Assembly (NCBI GenBank): GCA_910589045.1
Contig: CAJUSH010000008.1
Location: 1-64,000 of the forward strand
From: an uncultured Eubacterium sp.
Lineage (GTDB): Bacteria; Bacillota_A; Clostridia; Lachnospirales; Lachnospiraceae
Length of the DNA stretch: 64,000 nucleotides
Direction: 5' to 3'
Below are positions 34,257 through 43,417 of the stretch, piece by piece. The notes beneath the pieces are model-generated. The model saw only the letters and a program-made list of their open reading frames with translations, was not told the origin of the DNA and did no database searches. Every line of letters starts with the position of its first letter. Within the stretch, counting starts at the first letter, position 1. Made by a program: the position numbers and the translations under genes.

Positions 34257-35648
34257 ATGAAAAAAAATAAAAAAATTGTACGATATCCAAGAGTCATCAA
34301 CATCAATATCGGCGTGATTTTTTTTGCGCTCATTTTTATATATTTGATATTTAACATTTACACCTATGTGACGGCAAAGCATGTATCTTACTATGAAGTG
34401 GACGAGGGCAGTATCCGCGTCAAAACGAGCTACACAGGGCTTGCACTCCGTGAGGAGCAGATTGTCTATGCGAATGAGGGCGGTTACATCAATTACTATT
34501 TAAAGGATAATTCCCGGGCGAAGCAGGGCTCCCTTATCTGCTCCGTGGACGAAAACGGCAACATAGCAAGCCAGATTACAGACGCGGGCGGAGCCGATAG
34601 CTCCTTAGACGCCTCCGCGTACCGTGTGCTGGTGGAGCAGATGAAAGACTACAGCAACACCTACACAGACATGAATTTTTATGAGAGCTACACCTTCAAG
34701 GAGGATCTGCGGGCAGAGCTGATGGAGGCAGTAAACTTAAGCGCCCTGAACTCCATGTCGGAGTACGCGGAGGGTGCCGAGGCCGACCATACGTTTCACC
34801 GGATGAACGCACCGGAGCCTGGAATCGTTTCCTATTATTATGACGGCTACGAGGGCGTAACCGTAAACAATTTCACGGAAGAAATGCTGGATGAAGCCGG
34901 CTACGAGAAGAAGAACCTCAAGGCCGCCTCAGAGGTGACGGCAGGCGATCCGCTATACAAGCTTGTGACCTCGGAGGACTGGCAGATCGTGTTTGCCATC
35001 GATTCACAGGTGCGTGCGCTGCTGGAGGGTGATTCCGCCATCAACGTCCGTTTCCGCTCGGATGAGACAACGGCCTGGGCGACCTATGAAATTTTGAACC
35101 GGAATGACAGCACCTACCTTGTCCTGCACTTTACAAACTCCATGATCCGCTATGCCTCGGATCGTTTTATCGACGTGGAGCTTTTGCTGGCAAAGCAGGA
35201 GGGCTTAAAGATTTCCAACAGCTCCATCGTCTCCAAGGATTTTTACGCCGTGCCCCAGGAGTACTTTACCCGCGGCGGCAACTCCAACTCGCAGGGGCTG
35301 CTGGTGGAAACCATAAGCGAGGACGGCAGCACCATTCAGCAGTTCATCGCCACGAATATTTATTATTCCACCGAGGAGAGCTATTATGTGAGCGAGGATG
35401 GGCTTACCGCAGGCGCTAAAATCATCGATCCAGCGGGTATGGAAAACTATGTTTTAAGCGGAACAGAAAGCCTGCAGGGCGTCTACAACATTAACAAGGG
35501 CTACGCCGTGTTCCGCATCATTGACGTGTTGTATCAGAACGAGGAATATACCATCATCGCCCGTGGGACGAGCTATGGTCTTTCACAGTACGACCATATC
35601 GCGCTGGACGGCTCGCTTGTCACGGAGCATGAGATCATTACCCGATAG
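34257..35648 (+). CDS. HlyD-family membrane-fusion adaptor
   Basis: A 463-residue protein with a basic N-terminus (MKKNKKIVRYPRV), one membrane helix at about residues 19-39 and an extracytoplasmic part with a biotinyl/HlyD-like barrel (VYANEGGYINYYL, KQGSLICSVDENGN). The rest is longer than in most adaptors and carries helical spacers. Normally such adaptors work with an ABC exporter, but none is encoded nearby; the next gene is yggS/ylmE. Its position at the head of the sepF block suggests an envelope or division role. Confidence 0.65.
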   Translation: MKKNKKIVRYPRVININIGVIFFALIFIYLIFNIYTYVTAKHVSYYEVDEGSIRVKTSYTGLALREEQIVYANEGGYINYYLKDNSRAKQGSLICSVDENGNIASQITDAGGADSSLDASAYRVLVEQMKDYSNTYTDMNFYESYTFKEDLRAELMEAVNLSALNSMSEYAEGAEADHTFHRMNAPEPGIVSYYYDGYEGVTVNNFTEEMLDEAGYEKKNLKAASEVTAGDPLYKLVTSEDWQIVFAIDSQVRALLEGDSAINVRFRSDETTAWATYEILNRNDSTYLVLHFTNSMIRYASDRFIDVELLLAKQEGLKISNSSIVSKDFYAVPQEYFTRGGNSNSQGLLVETISEDGSTIQQFIATNIYYSTEESYYVSEDGLTAGAKIIDPAGMENYVLSGTESLQGVYNINKGYAVFRIIDVLYQNEEYTIIARGTSYGLSQYDHIALDGSLVTEHEIITR

Positions 35649-35702
35649 ATAACAGCTTAAACGATTCTAATCAATTCAAATCAAAGAGGAGTGTGATTTA
35701 AT

Positions 35703-36401
35703 ATGTTAAAGGACAATTATACAAATGTTGAAAACCGGATTTCAAAGGCATGTGCGCGGGCGGGCAGGGATCGATCTGAAGTAACGCTCATTGCGGTCAG
35801 CAAGACCAAGCCGGTGGATATGCTGCGGGAAATCTACGACGCAGGTGCCAGATGCTTTGGCGAAAACAAGGTACAGGAGATCTGTGAGAAATATGACAAG
35901 CTCCCGGAGGATGTAAGCTGGCACATGATCGGGCATCTGCAGCGCAACAAAGTGCGTCAGGTCATCGACAAGGCAGCGCTCATCCACTCGGTGGATTCCT
36001 ACCGGCTGGCACAGGAGATCAGTGTCCAGGCTCAGAAGCGGGGAATCACGGTACCGATTCTTGTGGAGGTAAATATTGCACAGGAGGAGAGTAAATTCGG
36101 CATTTCCGCCGGGGATACGGTGCAGCTTGTGGAGGAGATCGCGGTTCTTCCGAATCTGCGTATACAGGGTCTTATGACGATCGCGCCGGCTACCGACGAT
36201 CCGGAGGACAATCGGGCTTATTTTCGCCAAATCAAACAATTATCTGTTGACATAAAAAACAAAAACATTGATAATGTATGTATGGAAATTTTGTCCATGG
36301 GCATGACCGGCGATTATGAGGTCGCCATAGAAGAGGGTGCCACGATGGTGCGCGTCGGGACCGGTATATTCGGTGCCCGCAATTACAGCAACAACGCATA
36401 G
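35703..36401 (+). CDS. PLP homeostasis protein YggS/YlmE
   Basis: A 232-residue YggS-family PLP-binding protein: the PLP lysine is in LIAVSKTKPVDML (Lys about 37), with FGENKVQE, WHMIGHLQRNKVR and LSMGMTGDYEVAIEEGAT. It has no known catalysis and affects PLP supply and amino-acid balance. Directly upstream of sepF, as ylmE is in other Firmicutes. AAAGAGGAG precedes ATG 35703. Confidence 0.93.
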   Translation: MLKDNYTNVENRISKACARAGRDRSEVTLIAVSKTKPVDMLREIYDAGARCFGENKVQEICEKYDKLPEDVSWHMIGHLQRNKVRQVIDKAALIHSVDSYRLAQEISVQAQKRGITVPILVEVNIAQEESKFGISAGDTVQLVEEIAVLPNLRIQGLMTIAPATDDPEDNRAYFRQIKQLSVDIKNKNIDNVCMEILSMGMTGDYEVAIEEGATMVRVGTGIFGARNYSNNA

Positions 36402-36500
36402 GAAAAAGGTAACGATGACATGCGAAGCATCGCACACCTTTTGAGGATATGCCCGTGAGCGATGCGAGCGGGTGTACATTGAAAATAGGAGAGATAGTTC
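36402..36500 (+). other. Intergenic hairpins between yggS and sepF
   Basis: GCATCGC (about 36425) and GCGATGC (about 36459) are complementary, and ACACC/GGTGT can pair around them; TGCGA-AGCA-TCGCA forms a competing small hairpin. No T-run follows, so it may be an RNA processing site rather than a terminator. Confidence 0.3.
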
Positions 36501-37019
36501 ATGGGAGTATTTGACGGATTTTTAAATATGATGCGTCTCGGACCGGATGATGACGATGATTTTTACGATGATGGCTACGAGGATGAAGTAGAAGAGAAGC
36601 CGAAGCCCAGCCGGAGCCGCACAAAGAGTGACTCGGACTATGAGCCGGAGGAGTCCGTCACCGAGATCAAGCGCGCCAAGGAAAAACAGCAAAGCAAGAT
36701 CACGCCGATGCGCACCTCCTCGCGGCGCTCTCAAAGCCAGGCAGGCATGGAGGTATGTGTGATCAAGCCCACCACCTTCGACGAATCCCGTGAGATCACG
36801 GAGACGCTGCTGGCCAATCGGACGGTAGTACTGAACGTGGAAGGTCTTGACGTGGACATTGCACAGCGGATCATTGACTTTACGTCCGGTTCCTGTTTTG
36901 CCATAAACGGCAATTTACAGAAAATTTCAAATTATATATTTATTATTACACCGGAAAGCGTCGATATTTCCGGAGATTTCCAGTCCTTTATGGACAGCTT
37001 TGATATATCGGGGATCTGA
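36501..37019 (+). CDS. sepF: Cell division protein SepF
   Basis: A 172-residue SepF. The N-terminal amphipathic membrane helix (MGVFDGFLNMMRLG) is followed by an acidic and then basic low-complexity linker (about 12-78) and the conserved SepF domain (VIKPTTFDESREITETLLAN, VVLNVEGLDVDIAQRIIDF). SepF tethers FtsZ to the membrane and organises septal wall growth. It lies between yggS and ylmH, the usual order. Confidence 0.95.
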   Translation: MGVFDGFLNMMRLGPDDDDDFYDDGYEDEVEEKPKPSRSRTKSDSDYEPEESVTEIKRAKEKQQSKITPMRTSSRRSQSQAGMEVCVIKPTTFDESREITETLLANRTVVLNVEGLDVDIAQRIIDFTSGSCFAINGNLQKISNYIFIITPESVDISGDFQSFMDSFDISGI

Positions 37020-37023
37020 TGCC

Positions 37024-37809
37024 ATGAACGATGAATTACAGTACATGGCTAAACGGTTTTCTGATTTGTCGGGACAGGCTGACCGAAAGGGAATCATCCT
37101 GTTCAGCGATTTTCTTTCCCTGGGCGAACAGACCCTCTTAGCGCAGCAGGCGAAAAAGCTTGCATCGGCTTATGAGCTGTTCGGCGGCTATGAGTGTGCA
37201 GAGCGTCAGATGGCAGCGTTCATCCCTGATGCTCTCTTTTATGATGCGCGAAGAGAGGAAGGGAAGCCTTTTGCAGCCGGGCAATATCCATTCAAGTGCC
37301 TGCGTATCCTTCCGGCGCATCCCAAATTTGCAGAAAAGCTTACCCATCGCGATGTGCTCGGAGCGCTCATGAGCCTCGGGCTTGAGCGCAACCGGCTTGG
37401 CGACCTGATCGTCGACGGTGAACAGATACTTGTTTTTGCACAGGATAGGATTGTTCCTTATCTTATGGACAGTCTTTCCTCGGTGCGCCATACGGCGGTG
37501 ATACTGGAAATCTTGGAAGAGCAGTGCATTTCGTACGAGCCGCATTTTACGGAGAAGGAAGCGATCGTTACGTCCAACCGCCTGGATGCAGTTATTGCCG
37601 CGATCTGTAAGACATCCCGCTCTGCATCCCTCAAGCTCATCAGTGAGGGCAAAATCTTTGTAAACGGAACAGAGAGTTTACATAACACATATTATTGTAA
37701 ACAGGGGGACATTCTTTCCATCCGCGGCTTCGGAAAGGTTCGCTTTGGTGAAATACTCGGAACCACAAAAAAAGACCGGTTGAAGTTTTCCTATAAAATT
37801 TACAGCTGA
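37024..37809 (+). CDS. YlmH-like RNA-binding protein with S4 domain
   Basis: A 261-residue YlmH: N-terminal domain (QADRKGIILFSDFLSLGEQ) and C-terminal S4 RNA-binding motif (SRSASLKLISEGKIFVNGTE). Recent work in Bacillus places YlmH in ribosome rescue as an RqcP-like factor; by homology a similar role is possible here. Start ATG 37024, four bases after the sepF stop, was preferred because homologues begin MNDE. Follows sepF in the standard ylm order. Confidence 0.88.
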   Translation: MNDELQYMAKRFSDLSGQADRKGIILFSDFLSLGEQTLLAQQAKKLASAYELFGGYECAERQMAAFIPDALFYDARREEGKPFAAGQYPFKCLRILPAHPKFAEKLTHRDVLGALMSLGLERNRLGDLIVDGEQILVFAQDRIVPYLMDSLSSVRHTAVILEILEEQCISYEPHFTEKEAIVTSNRLDAVIAAICKTSRSASLKLISEGKIFVNGTESLHNTYYCKQGDILSIRGFGKVRFGEILGTTKKDRLKFSYKIYS

Positions 37810-37853
37810 TAAAAATCAAATGAAAATTTAACCAGACAGGAAAGGGGTATTAA

Positions 37854-38951
37854 ATGCGCAAGGAAATCACGGTTCATGAAAACGGTGAGCCTATCTATGA
37901 GATCACGCTAAACGAAACCTTCGATCAGCTCGCGGCGGATATAAGCCGTGCAGTCGGGGCGACGGAGACAAAAAAGGTCTGCATTGTATCGGATTCAAAC
38001 GTAGCAGAAATTTACTTAAAGAAAATTTGTTCCATACTCGAGCAGCAGTTCCACACGGTGATTTCTTATATTTTTGAAGCCGGGGAACAAAGTAAAAATA
38101 TGGAAACGGTTCAAAAATTATATGAGCAGTTAATAATCAATCGATTTGACCGCCATGATCTGCTCGTTGCGCTCGGCGGCGGCGTTGTGGGTGACCTGAC
38201 CGGCTTTAGCGCGGCGACCTACCTGCGCGGCGTTGATTTTATCCAGATACCGACGTCGCTTCTCGCACAGGTCGACTCAAGCATCGGCGGCAAGACCGGG
38301 GTGGATTTCCAGCAGTATAAAAACATGGTGGGCGCATTTTATCAGCCGCAGCTGGTGTATATGAGCATGGAAGTGTTCGCTTCCCTTCCCGACCGGCAGT
38401 TTGCGGGGGGTATGGCAGAGGAGATCAAGCATGGACTCATCCGGGACCGTGCATATTATACATGGATTCGTGAAAACCGTGAGCTCATTTTACAAAAATC
38501 ACCGAATACGCTGATTGGTCTGCTGGAAACCGGCTGCAACATCAAACGCGTTGTTGTGGAGCATGATCCCACGGAAAAAGGAGAGCGGGCGCTTTTGAAT
38601 TTCGGCCACACCATTGGTCACGCCATCGAAAAGCTGTCCGATTTTTCCCTGTATCATGGGGAGTGCGTTTCCATTGGCATTGTAGCGGCAGCCTTCCTGT
38701 CCATGAAGAAGGGCTGCCTGACACCGGAAATGCTTCACGATATCGAGGAGGTGCTTGCCTCCTATGACCTGCCAATCCGTGTGAGCGGCTACGATGCCCG
38801 GGAAATCCTGAATACAACAAAGTCCGACAAAAAGATGATTGGCGGCAAAATTAAATTTACCTTATTAAAAGGGATCGGCGAAGCATATTCGGATCTGAGC
38901 CTGACGGATGATGATCTGCTTGAGGCGATCGCGTATGTGCTGCGCGCATAA
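37854..38951 (+). CDS. aroB: 3-dehydroquinate synthase AroB
   Basis: A 365-residue AroB, second enzyme of the shikimate pathway: NAD-binding GGGVVGDLTGFSAATYLRG, IPTSLLAQVDSSIGGKTGVD, zinc ligands in EEIKHG, NFGHTIGHAIE and HGECVSIG. AAAGGGG precedes ATG 37854. It stands between ylmH and lspA, apart from other aromatic genes, an arrangement I consider typical of this group. Confidence 0.95.
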   Translation: MRKEITVHENGEPIYEITLNETFDQLAADISRAVGATETKKVCIVSDSNVAEIYLKKICSILEQQFHTVISYIFEAGEQSKNMETVQKLYEQLIINRFDRHDLLVALGGGVVGDLTGFSAATYLRGVDFIQIPTSLLAQVDSSIGGKTGVDFQQYKNMVGAFYQPQLVYMSMEVFASLPDRQFAGGMAEEIKHGLIRDRAYYTWIRENRELILQKSPNTLIGLLETGCNIKRVVVEHDPTEKGERALLNFGHTIGHAIEKLSDFSLYHGECVSIGIVAAAFLSMKKGCLTPEMLHDIEEVLASYDLPIRVSGYDAREILNTTKSDKKMIGGKIKFTLLKGIGEAYSDLSLTDDDLLEAIAYVLRA

Positions 38952-38961
38952 GGAGTTTTTT

Positions 38962-39507
38962 ATGAACACAAAAAAGAGTCTGGGAGTACTTTATGGCCTT
39001 GGTGTGCTCCTTTCTGTTGTCCTGATCTGGCTTGACCAGTTTACAAAATACCTGGCGGTTGAAGGTCTGCGTGGAAAGCGGCCCTTTGTGATCCTGCCGG
39101 GAGTATTTGAGCTTCGCTATCTGGAAAATCAGGGAGCTGCGTTTGGCGTGCTCCAGGGAAAACGTACGTTTTTCCTCGTGGTAACGCTTTTGATGATCCT
39201 GCTTTTGATCTATGTTTATGGCAGGATACCGCTCCGGAAACGTTTTTTTGCACTTCACGGCATCTGCATCGCACTGTTTGCAGGAGCGGTCGGCAACTGC
39301 ATTGACCGTGCCGCGAATGATTATGTCATTGACTTTTTTTACTTTTCGCTGATCAATTTCCCGATTTTTAATGTCGCGGATATTTATGTTACATGTGCAA
39401 TGGCGGTATTTGTGGTACTGTTTCTTTTTTATTACAGGGAAGAGGAGCTTGACCTTCTCGCCGCAGAGATTTTTCCGTGGAAGAAGAGGGAGGCGAGCGG
39501 GTCATGA
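38962..39507 (+). CDS. lspA: Lipoprotein signal peptidase LspA
   Basis: A 181-residue type II signal peptidase with four membrane helices. The catalytic aspartate pair is in GNCIDRAAN and FNVADIYVT. The start is ATG 38962 with AAGGAG just upstream. The C-terminus overlaps rluD by ATGA. It would process the DUF3048 lipoprotein in this window. Confidence 0.95.
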   Translation: MNTKKSLGVLYGLGVLLSVVLIWLDQFTKYLAVEGLRGKRPFVILPGVFELRYLENQGAAFGVLQGKRTFFLVVTLLMILLLIYVYGRIPLRKRFFALHGICIALFAGAVGNCIDRAANDYVIDFFYFSLINFPIFNVADIYVTCAMAVFVVLFLFYYREEELDLLAAEIFPWKKREASGS

Positions 39508-40433
39508 GTGAAAGTATGATCACAACCTTTGAAGTTACGTTTGAATATGAGGACGAACGATTAGATAAGTTCTTGGCCGCAGTTTTTCCGGATCGGTCAA
39601 GAACTTATTTTTCAAAGCTCATCAAAGGCGGAAATGTCACGATGGAAGGGAACGTACTGAAGGCAAATTACAGGCTTCGTACCGATGACCTGATTACGGT
39701 GGAGCTGCCGCCTGCCGAATGCCTGGCCATCGAAGCGGAACCTATTCCCCTTGATATTCTCTATGAGGACGACGACCTGCTCGTTGTAAACAAGCCGAAG
39801 GGGATGGTGGTGCATCCCTCCGTCGGACATTATTCGGGTACACTGGTGAATGCCGTCATGTATCACTGCGGGAACAGTCTCAGCGGAATCGGCGGTGTAG
39901 TGCGTCCGGGCATCGTTCACCGCATTGACCGCGACACCACCGGCTCGCTCATTATCTGCAAGACAGATCAGGCACATACGCATATTGCCGCACAGATCAA
40001 GGATCATTCCTGCAACCGGAGATACCACGGTATCGTCATCGGAAATCTGCCGGAGGATACGGGAACTATCGACGCGCCGATCGGGCGCGACCCCGCAAAC
40101 CGCAAGAAGATGGCGGTAAACAGGAAAAACGGGAAACAGGCGGTGACCCATTACTGCGTGCTTGAGCGCTTTGGAAATTATACCTACGTTGAATTTACGC
40201 TGGAAACCGGACGCACCCATCAGATCCGCGTGCACATGGCAAGTATCGGCCATCCGCTGCTCGGTGACGAGGTCTACGGCGGCAGGAGGGCAAACGGAAA
40301 ATGGAAGCTCACGGGCCAGACCCTGCACGCAATGAATTTAGGATTTATTCACCCGAAAACCGGAAAATTTTTGGAAATTTCCGCACAATTACCAGAATAT
40401 TTTGAAAAATTATTAGCAGATTTGCGTAAATAA
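39504..40433 (+). CDS. Ribosomal large-subunit pseudouridine synthase RluD-like
   Basis: A 309-residue enzyme: N-terminal S4 domain (EDERLDKFLAAVFPDRSRTY) and catalytic domain with the essential Asp in VHRIDRDTTG; GRTHQIRVHMASIGHPLLGD follows. It modifies 23S rRNA uridines to pseudouridine; which positions cannot be read from sequence. ATG 39504 overlaps the lspA stop; the lspA-rluD pairing is a standard Firmicute one. Confidence 0.93.
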   Translation: MSESMITTFEVTFEYEDERLDKFLAAVFPDRSRTYFSKLIKGGNVTMEGNVLKANYRLRTDDLITVELPPAECLAIEAEPIPLDILYEDDDLLVVNKPKGMVVHPSVGHYSGTLVNAVMYHCGNSLSGIGGVVRPGIVHRIDRDTTGSLIICKTDQAHTHIAAQIKDHSCNRRYHGIVIGNLPEDTGTIDAPIGRDPANRKKMAVNRKNGKQAVTHYCVLERFGNYTYVEFTLETGRTHQIRVHMASIGHPLLGDEVYGGRRANGKWKLTGQTLHAMNLGFIHPKTGKFLEISAQLPEYFEKLLADLRK

Positions 40434-40517
40434 TGATATAATATAAGCAGCATTTCAGTAACAGGACGATTGAACTGTTGCCTGGATGAAATTCCCAATT
40501 AGAAAGGAAGTGTTTCT

Positions 40518-41135
40518 ATGGAAAATATCATTTATACGATTGGACGTGAATTTGGAAGCGGTGGGAAGGATGTCGGGCAAAAGCTTGCCGAAAAGCTTGG
40601 GGTTCCTTTTTTCGACAAGGAGCTGTTAAGCCGTGCATCCGCAGAGAGCGGTCTGTGCGAGGAAATCTTTCATATGCAGGACGAAAAGCCTACCAGCAGC
40701 TTTTTGTATTCCCTTGTAACCGATACATATTCTTTCAGCAATTATCACGGCAGCGCCTATCTGGATATGCCGTTGAGCCAGAAGGTATTTCTTGCACAGT
40801 TTGATACGATCAAAAGAATTGCAAAAGAAGGTTCTTGCGTTATCGTCGGACGCTGCGCCGATTACGCCTTGTCCGAGCACACGAACTGCATCAACGCATT
40901 CATTTATGCTGGCAAGGATTACCGCATCAGGCGCGTTGCAAAGCACTTAAACCTTTCCGAAGGCAAGGCAAAGGACCTGATCAACCGGACGGATAAACAG
41001 CGTGCAAGCTATTATAATTTCTATACAAACAAAAAGTGGGGTGATTCCCGCAGCTATGATTTGTCACTGAGCAGTGAAAAAATCGGCATCGACGGCTGCG
41101 TAGAGATGTTGATGAAGTATGGGGAAATCGTATAA
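40518..41135 (+). CDS. Cytidylate kinase-like protein
   Basis: A 205-residue P-loop kinase of the cytidylate-kinase-like group: YTIGREFGSGGKDVGQKLA at the start, where GREFGSGG replaces the true CMK loop, then DKELLSRASAESG, VIVGRCADYALSEH and LINRTDKQRASYYNFY. Paralogues of this type are frequent in Lachnospiraceae and are not the main CMP kinase; substrate unknown. AGAAAGGAAG precedes ATG 40518. The gene ends 16 bases before the repeat array. Confidence 0.85.
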   Translation: MENIIYTIGREFGSGGKDVGQKLAEKLGVPFFDKELLSRASAESGLCEEIFHMQDEKPTSSFLYSLVTDTYSFSNYHGSAYLDMPLSQKVFLAQFDTIKRIAKEGSCVIVGRCADYALSEHTNCINAFIYAGKDYRIRRVAKHLNLSEGKAKDLINRTDKQRASYYNFYTNKKWGDSRSYDLSLSSEKIGIDGCVEMLMKYGEIV

Positions 41136-41151
41136 ACTATTCGCAAAAGAA

Positions 41152-41440
41152 CAGTTTAACGAATAGTTAGCGCTTGTGATATATAGAATTAGGCACAGGC
41201 TGTTTTTTAAGGCGCTAACTAGTTCGTTAAACTGTGTGGTTAACATATGAATTTTGTTAATGCCTGTGATATATAGAATTAGGCACAGCTTTCTTTAAGG
41301 CGCCAACTAGTTCGTTAAACTGTGTGGTTAACGTATGAATTTAGTTCGTTAAACTGTGTGATTAACACATGAATTTTGTTGGCGCCTGTAATATATAGAA
41401 TTAGGCACAGCTTTCTTTAAGGTGCTGACTCGTCCGTTTA
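41152..41440 (+). repeat. Array of three structured repeats
   Basis: Three copies of a paired hairpin unit. Each has an outer stem, an inner CTGTG/CACAG stem and the identical 15-nt loop ATATATAGAATTAGG: inner stems and loops at 41174-41198, 41264-41288 and 41386-41410. Copy 1 has a 22-bp outer stem (41152-41173 with 41212-41234, one bulge). In copy 3 the outer arms GTTGGCGCC and GGTGCTGAC have changed but still pair through G-U. A shared spacer, beginning TAGTTCGTTAAACTGTG, lies between units and is itself doubled between copies 2 and 3. A terminator follows at 41465-41506, so the array may be a 3' UTR or a separate RNA. No family recognised. Confidence 0.8.
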
Positions 41441-41464
41441 ACATATTTCGTAGACGAAAGAACG

Positions 41465-41506
41465 AATCCCTAAACTGTATGCAGTACAACAGTCCAGGGA
41501 TTTTTC
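41465..41506 (+). terminator. Terminator behind the repeat array
   Basis: AATCCCT-aa-ACTGT (41465-41478) pairs with ACAGT-cc-AGGGATT (41489-41502), a stem with a symmetric internal loop, followed on the plus strand by a T-rich tail (TTTTTCTTC). It can also stop minus-strand transcription from the DUF4173 gene. A small TTTCG/CGAAA hairpin lies just upstream. Confidence 0.7.
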
Positions 41507-41517
41507 TTCGCTTTTTA

Positions 41518-43185
41518 TCATACAGCTATATTCAGAAATTCTCCCAGTGCAGCCTTCGCGCGCCATGTAGACAGATTCCATGACATAAGTGAATCCTCGC
41601 TTAGCAGGCTCCGGTTTCTTCCGATCCACTGCACCAGCCATCCGCAGGCTTTGTCGTCCGGATCAAAGTAATCAAACATTTCCTCACCGATTTGCACATC
41701 ATAAGCCGCACAGATCTTCTGCAGCTTTTCCCACACACCGGATGCATATTCATTGTCAGACTGCTCCAGAAAGCCGACGGCCTCCGGCAAGGCATCTATT
41801 GACAGCTCGCTCATATAATTCAGGATACCGTCTGCGTTATCCGCATTCAAATGCGCCAGATCATAGCGCACTACAAACCCCTCCGCATTGGAAAATGAAA
41901 ACAACGTGTAAGCAATGCTGATAACAGCCATGAAATAAGGCAAAATCCGAAACTTTTCGTTAAAAACATGTGCGGTCACACCGGCGAGCAAAAACGCGAT
42001 CGTTCCCAGTGCTGTGAGCACAACGACCCGCAGCACCGTCAGATGATACGCCTGCACATACAAGATCATACGATACGCACTCGACGCCGTCATCACATAG
42101 CTGCACAGACAAATGCCAAGCAGCACACGTTTCAAATACGCGCTCATCTCAAAAAAGCGCTTCACACCCAGGACGAGAAACAGATTTAAAATGCATACAA
42201 AAAGCAACTGGAAAAATCCGGTACGCGCATATTGCGCATAAGTCATGCCGTCCGGAAGCCGTCGAAAGCCGCCGAAAAGATAAACAACCTGAATCAGGCA
42301 AAACCACACATACAGTAAAAGCACGGAACTCGTAACGATCCGGGCGATCACGCCGGGAAATGTTGTTTGCGCAGTTTCCACTCTCCCACCGCTGCTTTCA
42401 AGTATACCATGCATTCCGCAATAGGATGCAAACAGCCCGAACAGAAAGTGAATGCCAATGCCGAATACATCCACCTCGATAACCGGTATCCAGGAAAAGG
42501 AAATAGCCGACAGCATACTGTAAAATACGGCATCTGCACTCATGAGCAGACTTCCGAGAAAAAGAAGCACCGGAATCGTGATGACAATGCCAAGCAACGC
42601 CATATGCTGTTTTTTCACCTGCTCCGCATCCCTCATGCTATGCCGCATACGTAGGCGTGCAGAAAGCCAGCTATACCCTTCCCCAAAGGGAGTCCAAACT
42701 CTTCCGACCGCACCAAAAACCGCAAAAACCATGCTTTTGGCCATCTCCAGGATACTCCATCCGTCACTGTCCTGCGTCTGCGTCAGCAGAAAATAGAGAA
42801 GCAGCAGACAAAATCCGTAATGATTGCAGAAAATCAGCCATTCATTTGCTGTCAAAAGGGTGGAAACACCGAGCAGACCCATGATAGTCAGCAGAAAGCC
42901 ACTGCCCTTTTTCAATCGAAGATCCGATGCATGCATCAGATAGATTACATAAATCATGGTCGCTATGATCCATGCGAAAATGCCAAGCCCCATATGATTT
43001 TGATAGGTAAGAAACGTATAAAAAATCGCATAAACCGCACTTGGAACAAACAGTCTGACAAACCATTGTGCACGGGCTTCCCGGTCTGCCCTGCGCTGTG
43101 CTTCAGTCTGCTGTGCTGCTTCCTTCCATGTTACGGCAGGCACTGTCTGGCCGCCCTGGGGCTGGCCTGTTTGTAATTCGCTCAT
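41518..43185 (-). CDS. DUF4173 multi-helix membrane protein
   Basis: A 555-residue membrane protein with about 12 hydrophobic helices, preceded by a hydrophilic N-terminal stretch (residues 1-44) and followed by a soluble C-terminal tail of about 120 residues (ADGILNYMSELSIDALPEAV). The pattern VYLFGGFRRLPDGMTYAQYARTGFFQL identifies DUF4173. No function is established; members often sit next to small Cro-like regulators with DUF2975, as here. The next gene upstream on the same strand starts four bases away. Confidence 0.85.
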   Translation of the reverse strand: MSELQTGQPQGGQTVPAVTWKEAAQQTEAQRRADREARAQWFVRLFVPSAVYAIFYTFLTYQNHMGLGIFAWIIATMIYVIYLMHASDLRLKKGSGFLLTIMGLLGVSTLLTANEWLIFCNHYGFCLLLLYFLLTQTQDSDGWSILEMAKSMVFAVFGAVGRVWTPFGEGYSWLSARLRMRHSMRDAEQVKKQHMALLGIVITIPVLLFLGSLLMSADAVFYSMLSAISFSWIPVIEVDVFGIGIHFLFGLFASYCGMHGILESSGGRVETAQTTFPGVIARIVTSSVLLLYVWFCLIQVVYLFGGFRRLPDGMTYAQYARTGFFQLLFVCILNLFLVLGVKRFFEMSAYLKRVLLGICLCSYVMTASSAYRMILYVQAYHLTVLRVVVLTALGTIAFLLAGVTAHVFNEKFRILPYFMAVISIAYTLFSFSNAEGFVVRYDLAHLNADNADGILNYMSELSIDALPEAVGFLEQSDNEYASGVWEKLQKICAAYDVQIGEEMFDYFDPDDKACGWLVQWIGRNRSLLSEDSLMSWNLSTWRAKAALGEFLNIAV

Positions 43186-43188
43186 ATT

Positions 43189-43392
43189 CTAATCCTCCAG
43201 ATATTCCAGAAGATCTCCCGGCTGACAGTCCAGTACCTGGCAGATTTTATTTAAGGTTTCCAGCTTAACCGCCTTTGCTTTTCCGTTTTTTAATATGGAG
43301 ATGTTCGCCATGGTTATACCGACGCGCTCCGAGAGCTCCGTCACGCTCATCTTCCGTCTCGCGAGCATCACATCCAATCGAATAATAATCAC
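43189..43392 (-). CDS. YozG-like Cro/CI helix-turn-helix regulator
   Basis: A 67-residue single-domain regulator: RLDVMLARRKMSVTELSER then VGITMANISILKNGKAKAV (helix-turn-helix) and TLNKICQVLDCQPGDLLEYL. It is the size and shape of B. subtilis YozG. Lies between a DUF2975 gene (upstream) and the DUF4173 gene (downstream), so it probably controls this three-gene unit. Shine-Dalgarno weak (GGGCGG). Confidence 0.9.
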   Translation of the reverse strand: MIIIRLDVMLARRKMSVTELSERVGITMANISILKNGKAKAVKLETLNKICQVLDCQPGDLLEYLED

Positions 43393-43417
43393 TTTTGCAC
43401 CGCCCTTTCCCGGCTTC

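Noticed and set aside
41136..41517. CRISPR array
   Set aside because: Only three units, spacers are themselves repeats, and the units form compensating hairpins; no cas genes are nearby.
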